Shown here: positions 26,136 through 33,700 of the stretch, piece by piece
Numbering within the stretch: the stretch's first letter is position 1
Layout: each line of letters opens with the position of its first letter
Origin: Halolamina litorea
GTDB taxonomy: Archaea; Halobacteriota; Halobacteria; Halobacteriales; Haloferacaceae
Direction of reading: 5' to 3'
Assembly: GCF_026616205.1 (NCBI RefSeq)
Contig: NZ_JANHGR010000003.1
Location: 62,001-126,000 of the forward strand
DNA length: 64,000 nucleotides
Translations under genes and position numbers: made by a program
The notes under the pieces: generated by a model
Database searches by the model: none
What the model saw: the letters and a program-made list of their open reading frames with translations, nothing else
Told to the model about the DNA's origin: nothing

Positions 26136-26375
26136 ATGGTACGAAACTTCAACGATAGCGACCAAGGGAAACGTGTAGTAACCGCAGACGGCGACGAGGT
26201 GGGAATGGTGAGCCGTGCGGAGGGAACGCGCCTCCACATCACCCCATCCGAGAACCTCTCACGGAGCGTCCGGCGGCGCCTCGGCTGGTCCGAGGACGAC
26301 GAGGACGTAGTACTCCGGAAGTCGAAAGTGGACTCCATCGCCGGCGACGAGATCCACCTGAAGAAGAACCTCTAG
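26136..26375 (+). CDS. Small PRC-barrel-like protein
   Basis: The protein has 79 residues. QGKRVVTADGDEVGMVSRAE is a typical PRC-barrel opening, with a small beta barrel continuing to VDSIAGDEIHLKKNL. PRC-barrel proteins bind RNA, photosynthetic or division proteins; in archaea, CdpB proteins of this fold take part in cell division. This one is short and carries a basic SLSRSVRRRLGW-like segment after the first strands. It is convergent with a paralogue at 26416-26742. Its own role is unknown. Confidence 0.65.
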   Translation: MVRNFNDSDQGKRVVTADGDEVGMVSRAEGTRLHITPSENLSRSVRRRLGWSEDDEDVVLRKSKVDSIAGDEIHLKKNL

Positions 26376-26415
26376 ATCGGATGCGGTGGGGTAGGATCGG
26401 TTCGGATTCTCCCCG

Positions 26416-26742
26416 TTAGCGTGATTGTTGGCCCAGCACGTTACCTGGTGCCCCTGCCTGAATACGGACGGCGTCCTCCTCCACAGCAGTCACCGCCGAC
26501 TCGTCGAGTCGGAAAGATCCCATTCGCTCCCAGCAACTGTTGAGCAGCGAGCCGTAGCCAGCGATCAACTCCGCACGGGGGCGGACGAACACGCCGTCGG
26601 CCTCGGTCCGGTCGATATGCCCGACGACCTCGCCGTCGGTGGTGACGACACGTTTGCCCTCGTCGGCCCGCGTGAGCGCCGGAGCGGCCGAGTCGCCGCC
26701 ACGGCCGCCGCCGTCGACCCGCGGTGTGCCACTCGACGACAT
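26416..26742 (-). CDS. PRC-barrel-like protein, paralogue of its convergent neighbour
   Basis: The protein has 108 residues. After a Gly/Ser-rich 25-residue tail it reads DEGKRVVTTDGEVVGHIDRT, closely matching the neighbour at 26136-26375, and ends with DESAVTAVEEDAVRIQAG. The linker between the half barrels differs (ELIAGYGSLLNSCWERMG). The two genes are tail to tail, 40 bases apart. Probably a small interaction domain; function unknown. Confidence 0.65.
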   Translation of the reverse strand: MSSSGTPRVDGGGRGGDSAAPALTRADEGKRVVTTDGEVVGHIDRTEADGVFVRPRAELIAGYGSLLNSCWERMGSFRLDESAVTAVEEDAVRIQAGAPGNVLGQQSR

Positions 26743-26823
26743 ACCGTACAGTCTCTCGTCGGTGCCCGTAGTTCGGGAGCTTCATGACCGAAGCCGTACT
26801 TCCGGCCGGGGATGGGTCGGCCC

Positions 26824-27606
26824 CTAATCGCCGCCGCTCGACCTCGACCCGCCCCTCGACAGGCGTCGCAGTTCCGCCGCGACGGGGTCGAGGTGCTCCA
26901 TCCCGAGGACGGCGACGACCGTGCCGTCGGCCCGGGACCGGTGGACGAGCGCCGCGATCGCATCGTCACGGGCACCGTCGATGAGGCGGGTCGATTCGGG
27001 GGGGTGGATCGCGCCGAACAGCGCGGCCCGCTGGGAGAGGTAGGACCGTTCGTGGTCGGCCTGTTCCTTCTCGGAGTCGAGTAGCGAGCAGTCGTGTTCG
27101 ATCGGCTCGTACACCCGGAGTCGGGCCGGGGTCCTGTCGGCGACGACGCTGGCGATACGGGTCGAGACTGCGTGAGCGGCCATCGAACCGAAGTCCTTGA
27201 CGAGACGGCCCACCACGTCTCGGGGCGGCTGTTCCCGGCGAATAGTTTCGACCAGCCGCGAGAGGTACGTCAACGTCGGGGCGTCGACGCCGACCGTCGG
27301 GGCGTCGCTGGCCTGGATCGCCGCGCTCATCTCCCCACCCAAGCGCGGGGGACGGTGGCTGTCGCGCGCGTAGCCACGGAACAGCGGCATCGCCAGCGGC
27401 GGGAGTTCGAGGGCGAGCGTGTCGGGGGTGAACCACTCCAACAGCGTGGTCACACGGGCGATGCTGGCGGGGTGGTCGTGGACGACGCCGATCAGCAACA
27501 CCGGCCGTCTGCCGTCGGTGGCGGGAAGGCATCGCCAGTACTGCTCGTCGAGTCGCGGGTCGTCGGACGCGGCGATCTCGCCGACGACGCGGGCACAGTC
27601 GAACAT
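26824..27606 (-). CDS. TraB/GumN-like family protein
   Basis: The protein has 260 residues. LLIGVVHDHPASIARVTTLL is the first strand with the conserved His, and FTPDTLALELPPLAMPLF carries the Glu of the TraB fold. The C-terminus (GTVVAVLGMEHLDPVAAEL) has the second His. This family is related to erythromycin-esterase-like and Tiki metalloproteases. It lacks the C-terminal membrane helices of TraB pheromone-shutdown proteins, so it is likely cytoplasmic. ATG 27606 is chosen; longer versions would run into low-complexity sequence. Activity is unproven. Confidence 0.65.
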   Translation of the reverse strand: MFDCARVVGEIAASDDPRLDEQYWRCLPATDGRRPVLLIGVVHDHPASIARVTTLLEWFTPDTLALELPPLAMPLFRGYARDSHRPPRLGGEMSAAIQASDAPTVGVDAPTLTYLSRLVETIRREQPPRDVVGRLVKDFGSMAAHAVSTRIASVVADRTPARLRVYEPIEHDCSLLDSEKEQADHERSYLSQRAALFGAIHPPESTRLIDGARDDAIAALVHRSRADGTVVAVLGMEHLDPVAAELRRLSRGGSRSSGGD

Positions 27607-27973
27607 GAGGCTCGCCCGCCACGTGGTGACGCCGTCCCGTCGCGGGGGTCGCCGCCCGGGAGTCGCACGCTCGGGTCTACCAGACCCCAGTCGGGTTCGG
27701 GCTATAGCCGCCCGGCTTCGACAGTGAAGGCGTTTAGGACCGGCCTGTGTCGGTCGGCCGACGACGGCCGTCGCCGCCCCGGCGAGGTAGGTTGTGTTCG
27801 AGTGACACACCCTGGGAAAGTAGGTCGCTGTTTCACGAAACACACATCGGGCGATACAGCCGATATCACGGGTTAGAAGCGCCGAAAGACCTGAATCCAG
27901 ATTAACTATCGCGCGAGTTTTTCCGGTCCCGGCGAGTGGTCGCTCCTGTCCGGATCCCCGGACGTGACCACCA
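27607..27973. other. Divergent intergenic region before the Gln-rich protein
   Basis: These 367 bases hold a perfect palindrome, TGTTTCACGAAACA (27829-27842), and an AT-rich ATTAACTATC at 27901-27910 that could be the promoter of the Gln-rich gene with a leader of about 45 bases. No small gene was seen. Confidence 0.4.
27829..27842. repeat. TGTTTC-AC-GAAACA palindrome
   Basis: This perfect 14-base palindrome lies about 60 bases before the likely promoter of the Gln-rich gene. It could bind a dimeric regulator. Confidence 0.35.
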
Positions 27974-28963
27974 ATGAGCACTGACCGACGACGAAAGGCG
28001 GGACGAAGCGAGCGGCGATCACGCGAGAGCGAGCGAAGCGAACGGCGGCAGCGACAGCAGGCGGCGCGGCGCGAACGGCGGGCGAACCGGCGTCGCGCCC
28101 AGCGTGCGGCCGAGGCGCAGTCGACGAACAACCCGGGCAACCCGGGCGTACAGACACCCGAACAGCAGATTCCGACCCAACAGGAGATGACCGGACAACC
28201 CACCCAGCAGCCAGTGATCGAACAGCAGCCGATACCGAGCCAGCAGCCCGTGACCCAGCAGCAGCCCATCGCGGGTCAGCAGCAACCAATGCCGAGTCAG
28301 CAGCCCGTGGCCCAGCAGCAGCCCATCGCGGGTCAGCAGCAGCAGCCGGTCCCGAGCCAGCAGTCGACGATCCAGCAGCCGGTCACGGAACAGCAGCCGA
28401 TGACCGAACAGCAGCCAGTCACTGGCGAGCAGTGGTCGGTCCAGCAGCCGACGACGCCTCCGGCCGCGACGACGGCGGCGGGACAGCCGAGCCAGCAGCC
28501 GTACGGCGGCGCGTTCGCCGCGGGGATTCCCCAGGCCACGCCCGTACAGTCCCAACTCGGCGCCGCCCCGCAGGCGGGCGCCAGCCAGTTGGCGAGCCAG
28601 CCCAGCGAACTCTATCCGGAGGCGTTCGCGGACCACCTCACCGACGAGGCCCGCGAGTGCCTCGACGACTGTATCGACGTGAGTCAGGTGGCGGCGTGGA
28701 GCGCCGACCGCTGTCTGGAGCAGGGCCCGCAGTACGCCCAGTGTGCGCGGCTCTGTAACGACGTGTCCCACCTCGGCTCCGTCGCCGCCCAGTTCATGTC
28801 GAAGGACGCCATCACCCTCCCGACGGTGCTCGAAGCCTACATCGACACCGCCGAAGCCGCCGTGGACGAACTCTCGAAGTTCGACACGACCCACACCAAC
28901 GAGGCCGAGATGGTGATCCAGCGCTCGCTGGACTCCAGCTACGAGGCTCTCGACAACTTCTAA
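27974..28963 (+). CDS. Gln-rich repeat protein with degenerate copper-storage-like four-helix domain
   Basis: The protein has 329 residues in three parts. Residues 1-50 are strongly basic (RRKAGRSERRSRESERSERR), rare in an acidic proteome. Residues about 55-165 are Gln/Pro-rich imperfect repeats such as QQPIAGQQQ and PSQQPV. Residues about 215-329 are helical and begin ARECLDDCIDVSQVAAWSAD, with CARLCNDVSHLG after it. That spacing resembles the DUF326/Csp four-helix copper-storage family, but only five Cys remain and the second half has none. It may be a structural derivative of Csp. A basic head plus low-complexity linker suggests nucleic-acid or membrane-surface binding, which is inference. 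Confidence 0.7.
   Translation: MSTDRRRKAGRSERRSRESERSERRQRQQAARRERRANRRRAQRAAEAQSTNNPGNPGVQTPEQQIPTQQEMTGQPTQQPVIEQQPIPSQQPVTQQQPIAGQQQPMPSQQPVAQQQPIAGQQQQPVPSQQSTIQQPVTEQQPMTEQQPVTGEQWSVQQPTTPPAATTAAGQPSQQPYGGAFAAGIPQATPVQSQLGAAPQAGASQLASQPSELYPEAFADHLTDEARECLDDCIDVSQVAAWSADRCLEQGPQYAQCARLCNDVSHLGSVAAQFMSKDAITLPTVLEAYIDTAEAAVDELSKFDTTHTNEAEMVIQRSLDSSYEALDNF
28236..28350 (+). repeat. In-gene tandem repeat encoding Gln-rich units
   Basis: The stretch encoding QQPVTQQQPIAGQQQPMPS is followed at once by a near copy encoding QQPVAQQQPIAGQQQQPVPS. The period is about 57-60 bases with few mismatches, so it is a recent tandem duplication likely to vary in copy number between strains. Confidence 0.6.
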
Positions 28964-29073
28964 CCCGGCCCGGGTTCCGACCCGATCCCTCGGCTCACTC
29001 GCCGAGTGAAACAGCCGATAAGGCCACCCTTCAGGGCCGTAGCACCCGATTTACGCGTTAACGGTCGCTCGGG

Positions 29074-29079
29074 TTTATG
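29074..29079 (+). promoter_or_regulatory. TATA box of the 130-residue gene
   Basis: TTTATG is centred 28 bases before ATG 29105 and decides that start over in-frame codons further upstream. Confidence 0.5.
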
Positions 29080-29104
29080 GTGGCTCCCGCGCACTGGCGG
29101 GGTG

Positions 29105-29497
29105 ATGGCCCCAGACGACTCAGACATCGACGCAACCCCCGGCGACGGGAGCACGGAGACACCGGCCGACAGTGAGGACGACACCTGGACCGACCCCCAG
29201 ACGGTCGATAGCCCGCTTCGGGACCTGCCTGAACGCCTCTCCTCGACCGTGTCGGCCCGGCGGTCATACGGTCTGGAGCGCGTGACCACCGGCGACTCGG
29301 GCGCGCTGCTCTCCCCGCGAGAGCGACAGTACGTCAAACACGCCGAGCGACTCGATCCCCCGGAGCAGACCGCCGTCGAGGAGGTCGTCGCCGACCGCGT
29401 CGGCGAGTTCATGGACGTGGACTGGCCAGTAATCCAGGAGGCCTACCCCGACGTGGCCGCGGCGGTCCGCGAGGACATCTGCCCGGACGAGTCCTGA
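29105..29497 (+). CDS. Hypothetical acidic haloarchaeal protein
   Basis: The protein has 130 residues. The first 35 are acidic and probably disordered (DSDIDATPGDGSTETPADSE). The rest is helical: GALLSPRERQYVKHAERLD, then VEEVVADRVGEFMDVDWPVI. No Cys, membrane helix or known motif is visible. The TATA-supported start and codon pattern make it a likely real gene. It is convergent with tspO. Confidence 0.6.
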   Translation: MAPDDSDIDATPGDGSTETPADSEDDTWTDPQTVDSPLRDLPERLSSTVSARRSYGLERVTTGDSGALLSPRERQYVKHAERLDPPEQTAVEEVVADRVGEFMDVDWPVIQEAYPDVAAAVREDICPDES

Positions 29498-29539
29498 GAA
29501 CGGCCGAGGACGCCGGGTATCGGCACCCGAGCGTCAGCG

Positions 29540-30040
29540 TCAGTTCAGCGTCCAAAAGGCGTAGTTGAGGTACGTCGCGAACGAGACCCAGAGCAGGTAC
29601 GGGATCAGGAGCGCGCCGGCCCGGCGGTCGACGCGGGCGAACGTCACGATAGTCGCCACGATCAGTACCCACAGCACCGCGATGACGACGAGGCCGGCGC
29701 CGATAGCCTGCTGTCCGAAGAACACCGCCGACCACGCGAGGTTGAAGACGAACTGTGCGGCGAACGTCAGCGCCGCGATTCGGGCACCACGCGGCGAGGA
29801 GCGCGCGCGGCGCCAGACGAGCCACGCGGCGACACCCATCAGCGCGAACAGCGTCGTCCAGACGGGCGCGAACACCCAGTTGGGCGGCGCCAACGCCGGG
29901 CGCACGAGGGTGTCGTACCACGTGTCCAGCCCCTGTACGGTGAACAGCGAGCCCGAGGCGCCGACGACCTCGACGACCAGCACCGAGAGCGCGAGCGTGA
30001 GCCACGGCCGGTCGTGCGGGAGATCACGGAAACGGGACAT
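29540..30040 (-). CDS. tspO: TspO/MBR family membrane protein
   Basis: The protein has 166 residues and five membrane helices. Family signatures are clear: the PALAPPNWVFAPVWTTLF loop, FNLAWSAVFFGQQAIGAG and the final LPYLLW-like segment IPYLLWVSFATYLNYAFWTLN region (about 145-166). TspO binds tetrapyrroles and affects light, oxygen or stress responses; in haloarchaea its role is undefined. ATG 30040 is chosen because a TATA box lies 28 bases upstream (30066-30070); the longer start at 30067 overlaps that box. Confidence 0.9.
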   Translation of the reverse strand: MSRFRDLPHDRPWLTLALSVLVVEVVGASGSLFTVQGLDTWYDTLVRPALAPPNWVFAPVWTTLFALMGVAAWLVWRRARSSPRGARIAALTFAAQFVFNLAWSAVFFGQQAIGAGLVVIAVLWVLIVATIVTFARVDRRAGALLIPYLLWVSFATYLNYAFWTLN

Positions 30041-30065
30041 AGCCGACAGTTCTCGGCCATCGAAC

Positions 30066-30070
30066 ATATA
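30066..30070 (-). promoter_or_regulatory. TATA box of tspO
   Basis: TATAT on the minus strand is 28 bases from ATG 30040, the standard leaderless distance. Confidence 0.5.
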
Positions 30071-30135
30071 CGTACTGCCGGGGACGCGCGTTTAGCCGGT
30101 GTGTTACTTTCCACCCGTAGCGACGGTACGTGGCC

Positions 30136-31386
30136 ATGCAGACTGTCGTTCTCGCCGCCGGCGAGGGAAGCCGAATGGGCGCACTGACCGAGGAAACCCC
30201 CAAACCCTGCCTCCCGGTCGCTGGGCGGCCGTTGGTGGCTCACACGCTCGACGCCGCCGTCGCGGCCGGTGCCTCGCGCTTCGTCGTCGTCGTCGGCTGC
30301 GGCGCCGAGCAGGTCCGCACGGCGCTCGGTGACCGCCACGCGGGGGTCCCCATCGAGTACTGCCGCCAGGACGAGCAGCGGGGGACTGCCGACGCCGTAC
30401 TGGCCGCGCGCTCGCAGTTGGTCGACGCCCCTTTCGTCGTGCTCAACGGCGACGCGCTCTACGACACGCCGTCGCTGTCGCGGGTGTACGACGCGGTCCC
30501 GTCGGTCGGCTCGTACGTCGCCGAGGACCCGACTCAATACGGCGTGCTCACGCTCGAGGACGGCGCCCCCGCGGACGCCGGGAACTACGAACAGGCGCTC
30601 TCGTGGGACGGCGGCAGCGGCGCCGGGCGGGTCGTCGGCGTGACCGAGAAACCCGCCGACCCCGAGAGCAATCTCGTCAACGCGGGCGCGTACACCTTCC
30701 CGAGCCGAGCGCGGGACGCACTGGACGGGATCGACGAGAGCGAGCGCGGGGAGTTCGAACTCACGGACCTGCTGGAGGACCTCTGTCGGAGCGGCCACGT
30801 CGAGGCCGTCCCGTTCGCGCGCTGGATCGACGTCGGGCGGCCGTGGGAGCTGCTTGCGGCCAACGAGTGGAAACTCGATGAACTCACCACGCGCGTCGAC
30901 GGCGACGTGGCCGCGGGGGCGACCCTCGACGGTCCGGTCGTCGTCGAGTCAGGGGCCACGGTCCACGACGGCGTCACGATCGAGGGGCCGGCGTTGATCG
31001 GCGCTGGTGCGAGCGTCGGCCCGAACGCGTTCATCCGAGGGGCGACGCTCGTTGGGCCGGACGCCCACATCGGACACGCCGTCGAGATCAAAAACAGCGT
31101 CATCGGCGAGGGGACGAACGTCGCGCACCTCTCCTACGTGGGTGACAGCCTGCTCGCCGACGACGTGAACCTCGGCGCCGGCACCGTCGTCGCGAACCTC
31201 AGACACGACGACGCGCCTGTGAAGCTGACAGTGAAAGGACAGCGGCGCTCGACCGGGCGCCGGAAGTTCGGCGCGGTGATCGGCCGTGGGGTCAAAACGG
31301 GCATCAACACCAGCATCGACGCCGGCGTGACGCTGTCACCCAGCAGTCAGACGGGGCTCGGCGAAGCAGTTACTCGCGACCGCTGA
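30136..31386 (+). CDS. glmU: Bifunctional sugar-1-phosphate nucleotidylyltransferase/acetyltransferase (GlmU type)
   Basis: The protein has 416 residues. The N-terminal Rossmann-like nucleotidyltransferase begins MQTVVLAAGEGSRMGALTEE, the GxGxRM signature plus the catalytic Lys in TPKPCLPVAG. The C-terminal part (about 255-410) is a left-handed beta helix with hexapeptide repeats (GATVHDGVTIEGPALIGAGA), ending with the acetyl-CoA site region. It should convert glucosamine-1-phosphate to GlcNAc-1-phosphate and then UDP-GlcNAc. With glmS (33701-35521) and glmM (36846-38189) it completes the pathway within 8 kb. ATG 30136 is preferred over GTG 30130. Confidence 0.88.
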   Translation: MQTVVLAAGEGSRMGALTEETPKPCLPVAGRPLVAHTLDAAVAAGASRFVVVVGCGAEQVRTALGDRHAGVPIEYCRQDEQRGTADAVLAARSQLVDAPFVVLNGDALYDTPSLSRVYDAVPSVGSYVAEDPTQYGVLTLEDGAPADAGNYEQALSWDGGSGAGRVVGVTEKPADPESNLVNAGAYTFPSRARDALDGIDESERGEFELTDLLEDLCRSGHVEAVPFARWIDVGRPWELLAANEWKLDELTTRVDGDVAAGATLDGPVVVESGATVHDGVTIEGPALIGAGASVGPNAFIRGATLVGPDAHIGHAVEIKNSVIGEGTNVAHLSYVGDSLLADDVNLGAGTVVANLRHDDAPVKLTVKGQRRSTGRRKFGAVIGRGVKTGINTSIDAGVTLSPSSQTGLGEAVTRDR

Positions 31387-31406
31387 GGGAGGGCTGGGGT
31401 CAGTCG

Positions 31407-31694
31407 CTACGCGAGCGGGGTGACGTCGACGACGACCTCCTCGTCCGAAACGACGGTGACGCGGTAGCCCGCGTAGTTGAAGCTGATCGTGAGTTGTGTC
31501 TCCGGGGCGCTTTGGACCAGCGTTGCCAAGGCGTCCGGGTCGACCGCTTCGTAAAGCGGCGTGTCAAGCGACTGGGGCTCGACGCCCTCGCGATCCGCGA
31601 CCATAGTTACGATGCTGATAGCCACACTGGCGCCGTCATCGACGACACCACCGAACTCGCGTTCGCTGCGTGCGGCCCTCCTCTGACAAGTCAT
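31407..31694 (-). CDS. HalOD1 domain protein
   Basis: The 95-residue protein is a single HalOD1 output domain. The core reads SIVTMVADREGVEPQSLDTP, then LYEAVDPDALATLV, then TISFNYAGYRVTVVSDEEVV. This small alpha/beta domain is a haloarchaeal signalling output module, often at the end of response regulators; here it stands alone. A TATAAAAAA box (31716-31724) sits 26 bases from ATG 31694. It is convergent with glmU. Confidence 0.82.
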   Translation of the reverse strand: MTCQRRAARSEREFGGVVDDGASVAISIVTMVADREGVEPQSLDTPLYEAVDPDALATLVQSAPETQLTISFNYAGYRVTVVSDEEVVVDVTPLA

Positions 31695-31715
31695 CACCCC
31701 CCGCTTCGAAACTCG

Positions 31716-31724
31716 TATAAAAAA
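31716..31724 (-). promoter_or_regulatory. TATA box of the HalOD1 gene
   Basis: TTTTTTATA on the minus strand is centred 26 bases from ATG 31694. It is the strongest TATA match in this part of the window. Confidence 0.6.
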
Positions 31725-31938
31725 GCGTTACGACCCCTGAGAGACACCCACACGAAATCGGATATTCGCGCTGACTAGTCCGAACCGGTGAGCGTCAGGG
31801 GGTCGTTCGTGAGACCGCCACGGGCGAAATCGGGGGACTGCGGCAGATACCGACTGTTCCGGCAGCGAGACGTTATACCTGTCTTACCTGTGTCTATGAG
31901 TCGCATTACTATGCCCTCTCCTGTGGAGTGTACGAGTC

Positions 31939-32076
31939 ATGCCGGGGATAACCGAAGCCGACATGAACCGCATCAATGAGTTCATCAAACGGTCGAAGTT
32001 CGAGCGCAGCCCGGAGTTACTCTGTCCGGGGGAGGAGAGTGGGGACGACGACCGGGAGTACGAGGACGGTTCCTAA
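31939..32076 (+). CDS. 45-residue hypothetical protein
   Basis: A short frame encodes MPGITEADMNRINEFIKRSK, then FERSPELLCPGEES and an acidic tail. The helical front and acidic end look like a genuine haloarchaeal small protein. A TTACTATG patch about 29 bases upstream could be its promoter. Function unknown. Confidence 0.45.
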   Translation: MPGITEADMNRINEFIKRSKFERSPELLCPGEESGDDDREYEDGS

Positions 32077-32230
32077 CGCGACTCGCGGGGTGGTAGGTTC
32101 CGATGTATGGAATCGCAGCCCACCACTTCGAACCCCCGCGATTCCGTCGCTCGTCGACGGCCGCGGCCGCACCGTCGACGCCGCAGGCCGGAAAAGCCGA
32201 CTGACAAACAGCGCGGCCGTTGTCAAAGAC

Positions 32231-32238
32231 TAACAATA
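32231..32238 (+). promoter_or_regulatory. TAACAA-type box of the PadR gene
   Basis: TAACAATA is centred 28 bases before ATG 32263. It matches the TAACAA(A/T) box found before surface-glycan genes in this window. Confidence 0.5.
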
Positions 32239-32262
32239 CCCGAGCCGCGGCTCATCCGGGAC

Positions 32263-32565
32263 ATGGTCGTTTCCGTCCACGAGCTAACCGGCTTCCAGCG
32301 TGATCTGCTCTACGTCATCGCCGGGTTCGATCACCCGTCAGGGCAACGGATCGCCAACGAGCTCGAAGCCACGTTGGATACGGAGATCACCCACGGCCGG
32401 CTCTACCCCAACCTCGATACGCTGGTCGAGAAGGGGCTGGTCGAGAAGGGCCAGATCAGCCGCCGCACCAACTACTACGCGCTCACAGACGACGGCGCAG
32501 CGTCGCTACGGGCGCGGCGAGCCTGGGAAGACGATCTCTACGTCCCCTCCTCAAAAGCACCGTGA
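32263..32565 (+). CDS. PadR family transcriptional regulator
   Basis: The protein has 100 residues. The PadR winged helix is clear: ELTGFQRDLLYVIAGFDHPS, then EATLDTEITHGRLYPNLDTL, then the wing RRTNYYALTDDGAASL. It lacks a large C-terminal dimer domain, as is usual for the short archaeal PadR proteins. ATG 32263 is supported by the TAACAATA box. It lies between glmU and glmS among other small regulators, so control of cell-envelope genes is possible. Confidence 0.85.
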   Translation: MVVSVHELTGFQRDLLYVIAGFDHPSGQRIANELEATLDTEITHGRLYPNLDTLVEKGLVEKGQISRRTNYYALTDDGAASLRARRAWEDDLYVPSSKAP

Positions 32566-32571
32566 AGGGAC

Positions 32572-32673
32572 TCAGGCGGCGGTGTCGGCGAACTCGGGGC
32601 GGGTGCGGCGTTCGATGAACAGTGCAACGATCGCGATCAGGAACAGGACGGCGCCGAGTAGTTTCGCTCGCAT
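32572..32673 (-). CDS. 33-residue single-helix membrane protein
   Basis: The short minus-strand frame encodes MRAKLLGAVLFLIAIVALFI followed by ERRTRPEFADTAA. One membrane helix with a positive N-terminus and charged tail is a standard small membrane protein layout. It follows the MarR-like gene by 60 bases on the same strand, so it may be in its operon. Real status is likely but unproven. Confidence 0.45.
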   Translation of the reverse strand: MRAKLLGAVLFLIAIVALFIERRTRPEFADTAA

Positions 32674-32733
32674 GCGACCGTTCGTAGTACGCTTTCTCGC
32701 TTCGTTATGGGCCGGCTTCCGTGGGGTCCTCAC

Positions 32734-33012
32734 TCACTTGGTCAGCCCCTTCGACTGGATCAACTCCCACGTCTCGGCACCCTCCGAGGTGATCCCGTAG
32801 ACGCGCCCCTTCCGGCGGTCCTCGGGGACGAGTAGTTCGACGAGACCGTGTTCACGCAGCGAGTTCAGTGCCCGCGAGACGTGCGTCGACGCGAGGTCGA
32901 CGTCCGCGGCGATCTGGGTCGGGGTCGCCGGGCTGTCGGCTAGCCGGCCGAGTACCTTCGTTCGGTGGTTCGAGCTGATGACGTGTCCGATAGTGTTCCA
33001 GTCAGGGTCCAT
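32734..33012 (-). CDS. MarR/ArsR-like winged-helix regulator
   Basis: The protein has 92 residues. SSNHRTKVLGRLADSPATPT, then IAADVDLASTHVSRALNSLR, is a winged-helix DNA-binding unit, and GRVYGITSEGAETWELI is the wing and last helix. No ligand domain is present. It precedes the 33-residue membrane protein on the same strand. Confidence 0.8.
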   Translation of the reverse strand: MDPDWNTIGHVISSNHRTKVLGRLADSPATPTQIAADVDLASTHVSRALNSLREHGLVELLVPEDRRKGRVYGITSEGAETWELIQSKGLTK

Positions 33013-33106
33013 GATTAACCACCTCCGGCGCCCCCGGCCGTCGCCGGGTGGGCAGGACCGCATAGTTCGCCCACACAGCTCGGAGCAGCCGGTGTGGGGG
33101 GTGGAC

Positions 33107-33631
33107 TCAGCGCCATTGTTCGAGTAGGTAATGCGTCGCCGTCGTGATCACGATCACGCTGAACAGGGCGATGTTGAGCGCCGTCACGGAGATCCACCCG
33201 AACGTGTCCGGGAACAGCAACACGCCGCCGTACAGGCTGAGCGAGACGAACGCGATCGCCGTATAGAGGAGCAGCCACCGTCGTGGTCGGTCCTCGTCGG
33301 ATTCCTGTTCGGGAAGGTAGCTGTCGAGTTCCGAGACAGCGGGAGTTAGCTCGACCAAGCCGCTGTCCTTGTCGTAGTCCACCAGCCCCGCCTCGTCGAG
33401 TTTGGGGATGTGTATCTGGTAGAGCGAGACGTAGACGCGTTTGATCTGTTTGTCCGTGAGTTCCGATTCGGGAACGTCGTTCTCCCACGCGGCGACCGCC
33501 TCGGAGAGGTCGTTGACCGAGACGGGTCCCTCGGCGCGCCGGAGCCGCGAGATGACGAACCGTCGCCGCCCGTTGCTCAGTAGGTCGTAAACCGTGTCCT
33601 GTGTCAGGGTGTTCTGTTCCTTCGTGGACAT
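33107..33631 (-). CDS. DUF7344 helix-turn-helix protein with two membrane helices
   Basis: The protein has 174 residues. The N-terminal DUF7344-type domain reads YDLLSNGRRRFVISRLRRAE, then KQIKRVYVSLYQIHIPKLDE, then AGLVDYDKDSGLVELTP. Two membrane helices follow at about 123-142 and 148-168. This makes a membrane-tethered DNA-binding protein. A paralogue with the same order lies at 36043-36654, so glmS is flanked by two of them. Confidence 0.8.
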   Translation of the reverse strand: MSTKEQNTLTQDTVYDLLSNGRRRFVISRLRRAEGPVSVNDLSEAVAAWENDVPESELTDKQIKRVYVSLYQIHIPKLDEAGLVDYDKDSGLVELTPAVSELDSYLPEQESDEDRPRRWLLLYTAIAFVSLSLYGGVLLFPDTFGWISVTALNIALFSVIVITTATHYLLEQWR

Positions 33632-33700
33632 TGTGTGGGGCGAATCTCGTTTCAAGCCCCCCAAGCCACCGCGGCCGGGGAGAACCGACCGCGTGGCAAA

